A DNA stretch of 64,000 nt from Larkinella knui (GTDB taxonomy: Bacteria > Bacteroidota > Bacteroidia > Cytophagales > Spirosomataceae). Made by a program: the position numbers and the translations under genes. Shown in pieces: positions 33,489-42,841 of this stretch (the first letter of the stretch is position 1; each line of letters opens with the position of its first letter). The notes under the pieces are model-generated. The model searched no databases. It was not told where the DNA came from and was given only the letters and a program-made list of their open reading frames with translations. The stretch spans positions 1,054,001 through 1,118,000 of the forward strand of contig NZ_RQJP01000002.1 of the NCBI RefSeq assembly GCF_003858645.1. The letters are read 5' to 3'.

Positions 33489-35006
33489 TTACTTCTTGTC
33501 CCACCAGATGCGGGTATCGAGCAGGTTGGCTCCCTGACGGCTAATGGCCTGCTGCACATTGGTTTTGTTCACATTCAATTCCGCATCCGTGTAGGTGAGC
33601 CGGCGAATGAAGCCCTCCGTTTTCAGATCGCTGCCGGGATACGGGTTCGGGGTCAATACCGGAAAACCGCTCCGGCGGAAATTGGCCCAGGCTTCCGGCC
33701 CAATCAGAAACGACGCCACCCAATATTGCGTGTTGATTTGCTCCAGTTCCTTGCCAGCGGCCAGCGGATTGGCATCGATATAGGTCGAAATGGCGCTTTC
33801 GGCCACGGCGGTGCTGGCACCGTACCCGGCCAGTTGCTGCATGTGCGCCCGAATCCCGTTGGCGTAGAACGTGGCGGCATTGCCCGTCGTCCATTTCCGA
33901 ACAGCCGCTTCGGCCAGCAGAAGCTGGGTTTGGGCGTAGGTCACCAGAAAGCTGGGGGCGGTCAGGGCGGCCATGCGGGTTTTGTCGAGCTGGCTGTAAT
34001 CCCATAAACTGGCTAATTTACTGGCCGTTACGGCTTTGCTGATGGTGGTATTGTCGTAGCCCTGCGGAGCACCGATCTGAACCGCCGGTGTGCGGTTGGC
34101 CCGCGATTCGACCTGCTGCGCCCCGCTGGTTGCCCCCACATACCGGACAGCAATGGACGCCAGACGCGGGTCGTTGGTCTTTTGCAGGAAGCTCACAAAC
34201 TCTTCATCCAGGTAAAAGAAAGCCGATTGCCCGCCGTTCAACTGGCTGCCGACCGGGTTGGTAAAACTGGCGGTGTGCCGGATAATCGCGTTGTCGGCAT
34301 TGGATTGCATCACCCCGCCGGCCACCGCTTTGGCCACGTATTCAGCGGCTTTGGTCGGGTTCACCTTCGAAAGCCGCATGGCCGCCCGCAGCAGAATCGA
34401 ATAGCCCAGCCGCTTCCACTTGACGACGTCGCCGTCGTACAGCACATCGCTGGCCACTTTGGCTTTTGTCGCATCCAGCCCCGCCGATGCCGCATCGAGT
34501 TCGGTCAGAATATCGGTATAAACCGACTCCTGCGTGTCGTAAACCGGTTTTACAATGCCTTCCAGGTAGCTCTTTCCGGCCTGCGTGTAGGGAATGTCGC
34601 CGTACGTGTCCGTCAAAATCATGAACGAATACGCTTTCCAGATTCGCGTCATATTGTAGAGGTTGGAGCGGGCGGGATTGTCCTTCGTCTGGGCAATCAC
34701 ATCGGTCAGTTCCCGAATGATGTTGCCGTAGTAGGTCGTCCAGTTGCCGGACGAAACGCCCCGGTTGTCCTGGTTAAAATTAGCCGCCGATCCCTGTCCG
34801 CTGAAGGGTGTGATCATCTGTTTGACGATGGTGGTTTCGTAGCTCAGATTGCCGTAGCCGGGCGCACTGGCGACGATGGCGGTATTGAGCTGAAAAGCGG
34901 GTTCCACCGCCGTCAGGGCAATCGGGTTGATGTTCATCTCATCAAATCCCTTGTCGCAGGAACTGAAGAGAATAGTCAGAAAGAAAGCTATAGGTATCTT
35001 TTTCAT
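33489..35006 (-). CDS. SusD/RagB nutrient-binding lipoprotein (second locus)
   Basis: A 505-residue lipoprotein with the lipobox LFSSC (Cys17). It belongs to the SusD-like branch that starts DKGFDEMNINP and contains the ANFRRSGFPVLTPNPYP block near the C-terminus. It is expected to cap the SusC barrel encoded just upstream and to bind the imported oligosaccharide. It is separated from susC by a hairpin repeat and followed at 28 bases by the aldolase gene, which ties sugar capture to uronate/aldarate breakdown in one transcript. Confidence 0.92.
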   Translation of the reverse strand: MKKIPIAFFLTILFSSCDKGFDEMNINPIALTAVEPAFQLNTAIVASAPGYGNLSYETTIVKQMITPFSGQGSAANFNQDNRGVSSGNWTTYYGNIIRELTDVIAQTKDNPARSNLYNMTRIWKAYSFMILTDTYGDIPYTQAGKSYLEGIVKPVYDTQESVYTDILTELDAASAGLDATKAKVASDVLYDGDVVKWKRLGYSILLRAAMRLSKVNPTKAAEYVAKAVAGGVMQSNADNAIIRHTASFTNPVGSQLNGGQSAFFYLDEEFVSFLQKTNDPRLASIAVRYVGATSGAQQVESRANRTPAVQIGAPQGYDNTTISKAVTASKLASLWDYSQLDKTRMAALTAPSFLVTYAQTQLLLAEAAVRKWTTGNAATFYANGIRAHMQQLAGYGASTAVAESAISTYIDANPLAAGKELEQINTQYWVASFLIGPEAWANFRRSGFPVLTPNPYPGSDLKTEGFIRRLTYTDAELNVNKTNVQQAISRQGANLLDTRIWWDKK

Positions 35007-35024
35007 CTTTAGAAGAGTGTTTCG

Positions 35025-35113
35025 TTTCGCGGAGTTGAGCAGAGGAGAACAGAGTTAAGCGGAGTTATTTTTTCTCTGTTCAACTCTGATTTACTCCGCT
35101 TAACTCTGCGAAA
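35025..35113. repeat. Inverted repeat, CGCGGAGTTGAGC family, copy 2
   Basis: An imperfect 89-bp hairpin between susC and susD. TTTCGCGGAGTTGAGC on one side faces GCTTAACTCTGCGAAA on the other, with inner CAGAGTTAAGC/CAACTCTG words. The susC stop lies 10 bases away (35123) and the susD ATG 19 bases away on the other side. Confidence 0.85.
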
Positions 35114-35122
35114 TAACTTTTA

Positions 35123-38100
35123 CTAAAACTTGACATTCAGGTTAAAGCCAATGCTTCTCGTAATCGGCAAACCGGTGGCTTCGAGACCGACGAGGTTATC
35201 AGACGGAAAACCAAACTGCTCGGGGTGAATATTCGGCACCCATTTTTTGATAACCGCCACGTTGTTCGCCACCGCATTGAGCCGAAGTCCTTTGATAAAT
35301 TTGACATTCGCCGGCAGGAATTTGGTAAAATCGTAGCCAAGCGTGATCTGCCGCAACTGCCACAAACCGGCGTTGTAGACAAACTCTTCGGCGATGTTCT
35401 GCGAACGCACGGTTTCGTAAAAAGCCTGTACGCCCGACTGCGTTTTGTTGACTTCGCCGTTTGGGTTGACGCCCTCGCCAATCACGTAATTCTGCTCTCT
35501 CCCTACCAGCGTCGCTTTGTGCAACCCGTGCCGCCAGGCGTTGTGGTTGGTGCCGGAAATCATCTTGTGGCCCAGCTTGAAGTCGATCAGGAACGACAGG
35601 TTGATGCCTTTGTAGCTGAAGCTGTTGGTAATACCGCCCACCCACTTGGGCAGGGCACTGCCAAAACTGATCTGCGTGGGGGTCCGCAGCGGGCGACCGT
35701 TCCCGGCGTCGAAAACCTGCCGACCCTGCGCATCCCGCAGGTAACCGAACCCGAAAAGCTGGCCCATCGGTAAACCGACTACCTGCCGGAGTTCGCCCGT
35801 AAAATCACCGGTTCCGACGGTAATCATGTTGTCGCTCACGCTCGAACCCAGGTCAAGCACTTTCGTTACGTTGTAAGCGGCATTGAACGTGGTATTCCAG
35901 TTAAAATTAGTGCGTTTGACCGGCGTGATGGTCACCAGCATTTCCAGCCCTTTGTTGCTGCTTTTGCCTACGTTGATCAACTGGGTCTGGTAGCCGCCCG
36001 CGTCGGAGGTTTGGGCCCGCAAAATCTGATCCGACGACAATTTGTCGTAATACGTCAAATCCAGCCCCAGGTTGTTATTGAACAGCTTCAATTCCAGCCC
36101 GAACTCTTTTTCGGAAACCCGCATGGGCCGCAAATTGGCGTTCGGCACGGTGGTTCCGCTGATGCTGGCCAGGGGCTGCGCGGCTCCGCTCGGCGACGGA
36201 AACTGCTGGGAATTAATGCCGTAAAAAAGGTTGTTGGCGTAGGGCGAAACGTCGGTATCGCTGCCCACTTCCGCGTAGGCCGCCCGGATTTTCCCGAAGG
36301 TCAGCCAGGTGGGCAACGAACTGGCGAAGGCCTGTGAAAATACAAAACTGGCGGTGATGGATGGATAGGCAATGCTCCGGTTGGCGGGCGACAGGGTTGA
36401 AAACCAGTCGTTTCGGACGGTTCCGTTCAGGAACAAAAAGTCCTTAAACGACACTTCCGCCGAAGCATAGAGTGAATTGACCTGCCGTTCCGACAAGTCG
36501 TAAATGGCGTCGCGTTGCCGTCCGTTGCCAATCGTATAGAGCCCGCGCGTGTAAAAATCCTGCACAAAAACGTTGTGCCGGCTGATTTTCCGGTACATCT
36601 GGTTGCCGCCCAGGTTCACGTTTACCCCGAAAACGCCGAACGTTTTGTTGGCATTCAGCAGAAAATCGGCGTTCAGTTCGCGAACGTGACGGACATCCTG
36701 CACATACTGCCCGTTGACAAAACCGGCGGGGGCTGCGGGTTGCCGCTGCGTTCCGGTGGGCAGGTTGTATTCCTGTTCACGGGCGTAAAAATCCTGCCCG
36801 ATCCGGGCTTGCAAAAACAGCCAGCTGGTGAAATTGTAGCGGGCCGTCAGGTTTCCAAAAACCCGGTCGGTGCTGATGTTCTCGAAGCGTTTCAGGGCGA
36901 AATACGGATTCGTCCGGTTCGTAAACCGCGACCACACGGTTTCGTTGCCGTTGGCATCCGTCGCGTATTTTTCCAGAATATCCAGCGGCATCGAATTGGC
37001 CATGCTGAAGATAATTACCGGACTATAATCCTGCTCGGCGATGTTGGGTGGATTCTTCCGAAGCTCTTTGGAGTAGTTGATATTACCGGACACCGTCAGC
37101 TTTTTCGCCAGCGTTTGCGTAAAGCCCAGATTGACGGTTTTACGGTTGTAATTCGAGCCGCGCAGAATGGTGGTATTATCCAGATTGGAAAGCGACAGGC
37201 TAAAACCGCCATTTTCGTTCCCCGACGACAGCGTTAGCGTGTTCGTCCAGGTGTGGCCTTTGCGGTAAAAATCGGTGATCTGGTGCCGCTGCGGTTCGTA
37301 CGGAACGGTCACATTGTCGAACAGAACCTGGGTCATGCCGGGTTGAAATTTTTCGCCAAAACTCCACTGCCCCGAGGTTGGAAAAGGCGTTGTCGGACGA
37401 ACCCCGTTTTCGCCCTGGCCGTATTCATACTGGTAATCTGTATAATCCAGGGGTGTATCGGAGGTGAAATTGGAGTTATATTCCAGGCCAATCCCGTTGC
37501 CGGTTCCGCGGGTTTTGGTGGTGATCATGATGACGCCGTCTTTGGCGCGCGACCCGTACAAAGCCGAGGCTGCGGCTCCTTTCAAAACCGTCATGGTTTC
37601 AATATTGTCCGGGTTGATGCTGCTCAAACCGTCCCCGCTGTCGGACGTCCGGTTGCTGCCCCGGTCAGACACATCACCCCGCGCGCCGTAGTTGGTGTTG
37701 TCGATCGGCACCCCGTTGACGACGATCAACGGCGAGTTGTTGCCGCCAAACGACGACTGCCCGCGAATCCGGATTTTGCTGGTTCCGGCCGGGCCCGAGC
37801 CCAGCGATGTGATGTTGACGCCCGCCATTTTGCCCTGCAACGCATTCATGAAGTTGGCCGTCCGGTTGATCGTCATCTCGTCCGACCCCACCGTGGCGGT
37901 TGCATAACCGAGGCTTTTGGTCTGCTTCTTGATACCCAACGCGGTGACTACCACCTCGTTCAGCGCCTTGCTTTCGGGAGCCAGCGAAACCTGGATGGTC
38001 GTCTGATTTCCAACCGCCAGTTCCTTGCTTTGGTAACCCACATAACTAAAGACCAATATCGTCGAGCTGCCACTGCCGTCCGGCACATCCAGCTGAAACG

Positions 38101-38629
38101 CGCCACTGGCGTTGGTGGTTGTGCCCTTCTGGGAGCCTTTGATCACGACGCTCACGCCCGGCAAACCCACGCTATTTTCGTCGGTCACCTTGCCCGAAAG
38201 CAGTCGTTTGGGAGCCAGTGTTTCGGCTTTTTCAATGAGATCGACAAAACCCGTTTCGTAGCCGGGTGACGTACTGGCCGACAGAACCACCTTCCGGCCC
38301 ACCAGCTCGTAGTTGACCGGCAGCGGTTTGAAATACTTGACCAGCACTTCTTCCAGCGTCGAATTCGTGGCCTGAATGCTGATTTTCTGCCGTTTCTCGA
38401 TCACCTGCGAGCTGTACACAAACTGCACATCCGTGGCTTTTTCAATATCCGCCAACACCCTCTTTATATCCTGGTTATCAGCGTGTAACGTCAGGCGTCG
38501 GCTCAGGTATTCCTGAGCGTTACTCGGGTGAGCGAACGACACGCCCACCAGCGATACCATAACCAAACTTTGTGTTAATGAAAACCGCATAAGCTTCAAC
38601 CAGAGTTGTCCGGCAAGGTGTTTTTTCAT
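35123..38629 (-). CDS. SusC/RagA TonB-dependent transducer with STN domain
   Basis: A 1168-residue outer-membrane transporter. The signal peptide (about 1-39) is followed by an STN domain (about 45-120, with IKRVLADIEKATDVQFVYS), a CarboxypepD_reg-like domain (about 142-225), the plug with VVVTALGIKKQTKSLGYA, the ALYGSRAKDGVIMITTK marker and the beta-barrel ending GFNLNVKF. The STN domain contacts the periplasmic part of a FecR anti-sigma factor, so substrate binding can switch on the ECF sigma factor encoded two genes upstream. It imports an oligosaccharide or acidic sugar with the following SusD. Confidence 0.94.
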   Translation of the reverse strand: MKKHLAGQLWLKLMRFSLTQSLVMVSLVGVSFAHPSNAQEYLSRRLTLHADNQDIKRVLADIEKATDVQFVYSSQVIEKRQKISIQATNSTLEEVLVKYFKPLPVNYELVGRKVVLSASTSPGYETGFVDLIEKAETLAPKRLLSGKVTDENSVGLPGVSVVIKGSQKGTTTNASGAFQLDVPDGSGSSTILVFSYVGYQSKELAVGNQTTIQVSLAPESKALNEVVVTALGIKKQTKSLGYATATVGSDEMTINRTANFMNALQGKMAGVNITSLGSGPAGTSKIRIRGQSSFGGNNSPLIVVNGVPIDNTNYGARGDVSDRGSNRTSDSGDGLSSINPDNIETMTVLKGAAASALYGSRAKDGVIMITTKTRGTGNGIGLEYNSNFTSDTPLDYTDYQYEYGQGENGVRPTTPFPTSGQWSFGEKFQPGMTQVLFDNVTVPYEPQRHQITDFYRKGHTWTNTLTLSSGNENGGFSLSLSNLDNTTILRGSNYNRKTVNLGFTQTLAKKLTVSGNINYSKELRKNPPNIAEQDYSPVIIFSMANSMPLDILEKYATDANGNETVWSRFTNRTNPYFALKRFENISTDRVFGNLTARYNFTSWLFLQARIGQDFYAREQEYNLPTGTQRQPAAPAGFVNGQYVQDVRHVRELNADFLLNANKTFGVFGVNVNLGGNQMYRKISRHNVFVQDFYTRGLYTIGNGRQRDAIYDLSERQVNSLYASAEVSFKDFLFLNGTVRNDWFSTLSPANRSIAYPSITASFVFSQAFASSLPTWLTFGKIRAAYAEVGSDTDVSPYANNLFYGINSQQFPSPSGAAQPLASISGTTVPNANLRPMRVSEKEFGLELKLFNNNLGLDLTYYDKLSSDQILRAQTSDAGGYQTQLINVGKSSNKGLEMLVTITPVKRTNFNWNTTFNAAYNVTKVLDLGSSVSDNMITVGTGDFTGELRQVVGLPMGQLFGFGYLRDAQGRQVFDAGNGRPLRTPTQISFGSALPKWVGGITNSFSYKGINLSFLIDFKLGHKMISGTNHNAWRHGLHKATLVGREQNYVIGEGVNPNGEVNKTQSGVQAFYETVRSQNIAEEFVYNAGLWQLRQITLGYDFTKFLPANVKFIKGLRLNAVANNVAVIKKWVPNIHPEQFGFPSDNLVGLEATGLPITRSIGFNLNVKF

Positions 38630-38755
38630 AGTTTTGTTAAGGTTGACTAGTTCTGTTTTCGGAACGCTTTTCCCTGAGCGGTTACTTTGGCGAGCGACAC
38701 TCAGTGAATAGACCGGTTGGCAGTGGCGTTGTCACTGCCAATTATTTTTCAGGAT

Positions 38756-39859
38756 TTATCGGTATCCCTTTCGGCTGATGACGATTTGACCATCGGTGAT
38801 TTCGTAGCTCGCCGACGATGCCTTGCAGAGCAAATCCAGCTTTTCGTAGAGCGACTCACTCGACAGAATGGCGGTAATTTTACTGGTTTCGAAGGTTTGC
38901 TCGTCGAACTGGATCGGAATGCCGTAGCTCTTTTCCAGCTCCCGCAAAATCACCGGCAGCGGAACTTCATCATAGACAAATGGAATTTCCTGGCTTCGTT
39001 TTTCGATCAGCAGCGGTTTCGCCACGAGCGTCTTGGTCAGATTTCCATCGCTTTTTTCGAAAATAGCCGCCTGGTTTGCGTTCAGGATCAGCCCGTTGAC
39101 TTCTTTACTGTCGGGAACCCGCTCCGGTTTTTTCTTGTACACCGACACTTTTCCCGACAGCACCTGCACCGTCATGTTCTGATCCCGATCGAAGGCTTTC
39201 ACGACGAAGCGCGTACCGAGCACCTGCGTGATCATTTCGCCGGTATACACCATAAACGGCTGACGTTGCCGCCTGACCGAAAAACTACCTTCGCCCTGCA
39301 AATACACGACGCGGGAGTTTCCGGGAAACTGCGACGGATACCGAAGGCGGCTTTGGGGACTCAGCAACACCTCCGAACTGTCGCTGAGCACGACCCGCAG
39401 CAGTTGTTGCGTATCGTTGCTCGTTTCCACCAACTGGCCCGTTGCAATATCAGACAAACGAGCAACCCGCTGAAGCGGTTTTTTATCGAGCAAATACCAG
39501 CCAAACCCCATCACAATCCCGAAAACCGCGGCAACTGCCAGCACCCAGCGCACGACATTACCAGTCCATTTTCCGTCTTGATCACCCTCCGGAACAGCAT
39601 GACGGTCTGGTATATACGCACCAGCTTTTTCGATAAATCCTTCCGTTTCTTTCCGGATTTCAGCTTCCGTTAACCGCTCGGGAGCGACACTCGCAGCCCG
39701 GATAAACTGCTCGGCCTGACGGAAGGCGTCCTGTTTTTCGGGATAATTTTTCAAAAAAGACCGCCAGAAGCCGTCCCGTTTGCCGCGCCCCCGCACCCAG
39801 TCCTGAAAATCATCGTCCTGAATAAAATCCTCCACGGTATAGGTTTCGTAGTTCTTCAT
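38756..39859 (-). CDS. FecR-family anti-sigma factor
   Basis: This 367-residue single-pass protein has a cytoplasmic N-terminus (about 1-85) that should hold the sigma factor and one membrane helix near residues 88-108. A periplasmic FecR domain contains SEVLLSPQSRLRYP and VLGTRFVVKAF, and a C-terminal DUF4974/STN-like part ends YEITDGQIVISRK. It lies between the sigma factor gene and the STN-containing susC, the standard order for transmembrane signalling through SusC, FecR and ECF sigma. A 127-base gap follows to susC. Confidence 0.93.
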   Translation of the reverse strand: MKNYETYTVEDFIQDDDFQDWVRGRGKRDGFWRSFLKNYPEKQDAFRQAEQFIRAASVAPERLTEAEIRKETEGFIEKAGAYIPDRHAVPEGDQDGKWTGNVVRWVLAVAAVFGIVMGFGWYLLDKKPLQRVARLSDIATGQLVETSNDTQQLLRVVLSDSSEVLLSPQSRLRYPSQFPGNSRVVYLQGEGSFSVRRQRQPFMVYTGEMITQVLGTRFVVKAFDRDQNMTVQVLSGKVSVYKKKPERVPDSKEVNGLILNANQAAIFEKSDGNLTKTLVAKPLLIEKRSQEIPFVYDEVPLPVILRELEKSYGIPIQFDEQTFETSKITAILSSESLYEKLDLLCKASSASYEITDGQIVISRKGYR

Positions 39860-39867
39860 AGTTGTGT

Positions 39868-39997
39868 CGGTATTCGGTTTTGGTTTACGCCGGGCGTCGC
39901 TACGCCGGGCCGTCGCTGCGGTTGGCTGACGCGTTCGATTCGGTCGCTAGCATGCGTCAGCGACCGAATACCGTAAACAGAAAACCGTAAACTGAAT
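39868..39997. repeat. Inverted repeat, GGCTGACGC family, copy 2 (overlaps a sigma gene)
   Basis: A degenerate hairpin of about 130 bp. CGGTTTTGGTTTACG and GGCTGACGCG on the left face GCGTCAGCGACCG and CCGTAAAC on the right. The right arm includes the last 17 or so codons and the TAG/TGA-side stop of the ECF sigma factor gene. The left end reaches to 8 bases before the fecR ATG. Compare 31015-31114 and 55029-55092. Confidence 0.7.
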
Positions 39998-40573
39998 AAA
40001 GAACCCAATGCATTTCACGGTCCAGTTCTTCCGCAGACTGATCAGCGATTTCTGGAGCAGATTATAGACCGACTGGCGACCCAGCTGCATGACGTCCGCG
40101 ATTTGTTCGAAGCTCAGATTCTGGTAAAACCGCAGGTAAATCAGTTCTTTCTGGCGTTCGGGCAAATGATTGATGACCCGCTCCAGCTTGCGAACCTGAT
40201 ACACTTCGTTTTCTTCTTCGATCAACCGCACATCCGCCGAAAATTCGACCGAAAAAGCGTATTCCTCCGAAAGCGTGGATTGGTGGGTCGTGTGTTTTTT
40301 GGAAAGCTCGCGCAGGATGCGGGTTTTGAGAACGACGAGCAGGTAGGCCCGGACATTTTCGACCGCATTGACCGACTCCTGCCGCTTCCACAGATTGAGA
40401 AACAGCTCCTGAATGCAGTCCTTTACAAATTCGGGGTCGGCATGCAGCCGCATTCCCCAGTGAAAAAGGTCGGCATAGTAACTCTGCATGATTTTAGCGA
40501 GAGCATACATGTCGCCCGACCGGTATTCCTGCCAAAGTTGTTGTGCTTCTTCCGAAGGTAGCCGTCTGCTCAT
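39947..40573 (-). CDS. ECF RNA polymerase sigma factor
   Basis: A 208-residue sigma-70 family protein. Region 2 is DLFHWGMRLHADPEFVKDCIQELFLNLWKR (given here as positions 34-63), and region 4 is LPERQKELIYLRFYQNLSFEQIADVM with a following helix-turn-helix (about 135-185). It would be held by the FecR protein encoded next and released when the SusC transporter is loaded. The last 15 residues (after CIGFFIQ) come from the arm of a hairpin repeat and are probably not part of the ancestral protein. It is the first gene of the long minus-strand locus. Confidence 0.9.
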   Translation of the reverse strand: MSRRLPSEEAQQLWQEYRSGDMYALAKIMQSYYADLFHWGMRLHADPEFVKDCIQELFLNLWKRQESVNAVENVRAYLLVVLKTRILRELSKKHTTHQSTLSEEYAFSVEFSADVRLIEEENEVYQVRKLERVINHLPERQKELIYLRFYQNLSFEQIADVMQLGRQSVYNLLQKSLISLRKNWTVKCIGFFIQFTVFCLRYSVADAC

Positions 40574-40896
40574 AGTTTCCGGTGCTATACCTGCAAGAGT
40601 CCGTTTTAATGAAATCTTAACCTATATTTTGAGATTATTTTTGTAAAAAATTAGAAAATACCGATAGAATTGCTGATAAACCGGCCAGCGCAATCAGGAA
40701 ACGGGTAGGCCGTTTCCGCTAAAAAGAACCAAACCGATTCCCGCCGGGTCAGGACTGGTCCCCGGTGATGCATGACGGTGCATGACGAAATTAAAAATCC
40801 GGCTCATTTTCTTTAGTCATTCCTGCACGGACGGACCGTTGGGGCTCAGCGTTCACCAGTCATTCAGAACCGCCCGGACGGTTCATTCTAAAAAGC
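40574..40896. other. Divergent control region between the sigma factor and fbp
   Basis: The 323 bases separate two divergent genes. The AT-rich part near 40610-40670 holds TATTTTTG (40636-40643) on the plus strand, a -7-like word without a good -33 TTG at 19 bases. No gene, hairpin repeat or known RNA was seen. A short CATGACGGTGCATGACG tandem lies near 40770. Confidence 0.4.
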
Positions 40897-41895
40897 ATGA
40901 ATTCACGATCATCCCATCACCTGGCTTTGCCGGTCGGCACAACGCTCGACCGCTACATCATGAACCGCCAGCATGCCTTTGCGTATGCGACGGGCGAGTT
41001 GTCACAATTGCTGCGCGACATTGCCCTGGCCGGAAAAATCATCCACCGGGAAGTAAACCGGGCGGGACTGATCGACCTGACGGGCGGCATGGGCGTGCAG
41101 AATGTGCAGGGCGAAAGCCAGCAGAAACTGGATGTGATTGCGGATATCCGGTTCAATCGGGCCCTGAAAAACGGCGGGGAAGTTTGCGCCATCATTTCCG
41201 AGGAAGAAGAAGAAATTATTCTGACCGGGAATAATCACGCTAAATATGTGGTGGCCATCGATCCGCTGGACGGTTCGTCCAACATCGATGTCAATGTGTC
41301 GATCGGCACGATTTTTTCCATTTACCGGCGCGTGACGCCTATCGGCAGCGAACCCACGATCGAGGATTTCCTGCAGGGTGGTCACGAGCAGGTCGCGGCT
41401 GGCTATATTTTATACGGTTCGTCGACGATTCTGGTGTATACGACCGGCCACACGGTCGACGGTTTTACGTACGACGCTTCGCTGGGCGAGTTTATCCTGT
41501 CGCACCCTGACATTAAAAGTCCGCCGGACGGGACGATTTATTCGTGCAACGATGGCAACACGGATTTATACGATGAGCCGGTCAAAGCGTATCTGGCCGA
41601 TTGCCGCAGGAAACACTACACCGCCCGTTATGTGGGTTCATTAGTAGCTGATTTTCACCGCAATCTCCTAAAAGGCGGTATTTACCTGTATCCGCCAACG
41701 CCTAAAAATCCGGATGGTAAACTCCGTCTGCTGTATGAATGTTATCCGCTGGCGTTCATTGCCGAACGGGCTGGTTGTAAGGCGGTTACTCAATCGGGTT
41801 CGGTGCTGGACATTCCGGCGCACAGTTTGCATCAGCGGACGCCTATTTACATGGGAGCGCCAGCGATGGTTAAAAATCTCCTGAGTTTATTTTAG
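40897..41895 (+). CDS. fbp: Class 1 fructose-1,6-bisphosphatase
   Basis: This 332-residue cytoplasmic enzyme has metal site residues in SEEEEE (about residues 106-111) and DPLDGSSNID at 121-130, the class I signature. The substrate region is ARYVGSLVADFHRNLLKGGIYLYPP (about 247-271). It removes the 1-phosphate of fructose 1,6-bisphosphate in gluconeogenesis. This is consistent with growth on aldarates and uronates, which enter as pyruvate, glycerate and triose phosphates. The start at MNSRSSHHLALPVG matches the usual family N-terminus. Confidence 0.95.
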   Translation: MNSRSSHHLALPVGTTLDRYIMNRQHAFAYATGELSQLLRDIALAGKIIHREVNRAGLIDLTGGMGVQNVQGESQQKLDVIADIRFNRALKNGGEVCAIISEEEEEIILTGNNHAKYVVAIDPLDGSSNIDVNVSIGTIFSIYRRVTPIGSEPTIEDFLQGGHEQVAAGYILYGSSTILVYTTGHTVDGFTYDASLGEFILSHPDIKSPPDGTIYSCNDGNTDLYDEPVKAYLADCRRKHYTARYVGSLVADFHRNLLKGGIYLYPPTPKNPDGKLRLLYECYPLAFIAERAGCKAVTQSGSVLDIPAHSLHQRTPIYMGAPAMVKNLLSLF

Positions 41896-42057
41896 TGACC
41901 CGTAACCGGTCAGGTCGGTCTTTGTCTCTTTTCTTTTAACCCGATCCGAAAAAATTCACGAAAACATAATCGTCCGTACCCGCCTGAATCCGCGGATTTG
42001 GGGGAACTTCGGCCCGTACTATTCGAACGGGAGACGTCTCCCTCAACTTACAATTCT

Positions 42058-42405
42058 ATGGCTACTTCCGATTTTTCTGCTTTGCCAACGGCCGACGAGC
42101 TAGCCTCCCGGCTGGACGATTTCCGGGCCACCATCAAGGACGCCATTGTGCAGGTGGTGACGGGGTTGGGAGAAGAAGCCGATGCCTCCGATTTCGATTT
42201 GCGGTTTCTCCCCCTGACTCTGACCGAATCCGATCTGGAGATCACGTCGCTCACCCTGAACGACGACGACAGCGATCCGCTAACGCTCAGTTTCAGTGAT
42301 GACAGCGACGTTGAACTGGACGAGCTTTCGACCGACGATCTGGTCAGTCTGTATCAGGTCGTGCGGGATTCGGCAGCTGCGACAAGGGATGAATACGACG
42401 ATTAA
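42058..42405 (+). CDS. Small acidic protein, unknown
   Basis: A 115-residue protein very rich in Asp, Ser, Leu and Thr. It has an amphipathic helix-forming N-terminal half (ELASRLDDFRATIKDAIVQVV) and an Asp-rich C-terminal half. There is no signal peptide or membrane segment. The ATG at 42058 is preferred; a longer in-frame start 60 bases upstream adds a stretch not typical of a start region. It stands alone after fbp and is followed by a terminator. Not recognised. Confidence 0.6.
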   Translation: MATSDFSALPTADELASRLDDFRATIKDAIVQVVTGLGEEADASDFDLRFLPLTLTESDLEITSLTLNDDDSDPLTLSFSDDSDVELDELSTDDLVSLYQVVRDSAAATRDEYDD

Positions 42406-42458
42406 GCCCATTCCTTATTCCCCAAAATCTTCATACACAATAGGATACAAGTTTACAG

Positions 42459-42482
42459 ACCCCGGCCCATGTCGGGGTTTTG
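42459..42482 (+). terminator. Terminator after the small acidic protein
   Basis: A CCCCG/CGGGG stem with a short loop followed by TTTTG, about 55 bases after the stop. It separates two convergent small genes. Confidence 0.6.
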
Positions 42483-42502
42483 TATAGTAGAAAAACCGGA
42501 TG

Positions 42503-42841
42503 CTAAAGCGCGCCGGTAATGTAAAAACTGTGCGATTTTAGGATCAAAGTCGTTTCGCGGAAGTGTTCTTCGAATAAATCCTGGAGTTCATGCACATACT
42601 GAATATACCGGCGCGACTTGATGCAGAGCCAGCAGTTCATACCGGCGACCAACCGGGCGTTTTCAAAATTCCACGCATTCGCGGACTTATCCGGCTGGAA
42701 TCCAAAAGCGATCAGCCAGGGCTTGGTTAATTTGATTGGTTGGGGCGTGTTCGGGTCAAGTTCCTTGAGGTGTTTTTCTGTCAACAAAACCGGTTCTTTC
42801 TGAACGACGTAATACCGGTTGGGCTTCAGTGTGGTCATCAT
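42503..42841 (-). CDS. Small Bacteroidota family protein (LxxPWLxxFGF type)
   Basis: A 112-residue soluble protein. The pattern LTKPWLIAFGFQPD followed by a strand pair and then YIQYVHELQDLFEEHF matches a small family common in Bacteroidota genomes and prophages, typically reading PLTEEWLLKFGF...YVHQLQNLYFAL. No function is established; some members lie in mobile or phage regions. Two adjacent ATG codons (42841 and 42838) are possible starts. It is alone between a terminator and a gene-poor stretch. Confidence 0.65.
   Translation of the reverse strand: MMTTLKPNRYYVVQKEPVLLTEKHLKELDPNTPQPIKLTKPWLIAFGFQPDKSANAWNFENARLVAGMNCWLCIKSRRYIQYVHELQDLFEEHFRETTLILKSHSFYITGAL

Noticed and set aside
40574-40896. 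Riboswitch or leader RNA upstream of fbp
   Set aside because: No conserved riboswitch core or strong paired structure with a terminator could be found by eye.
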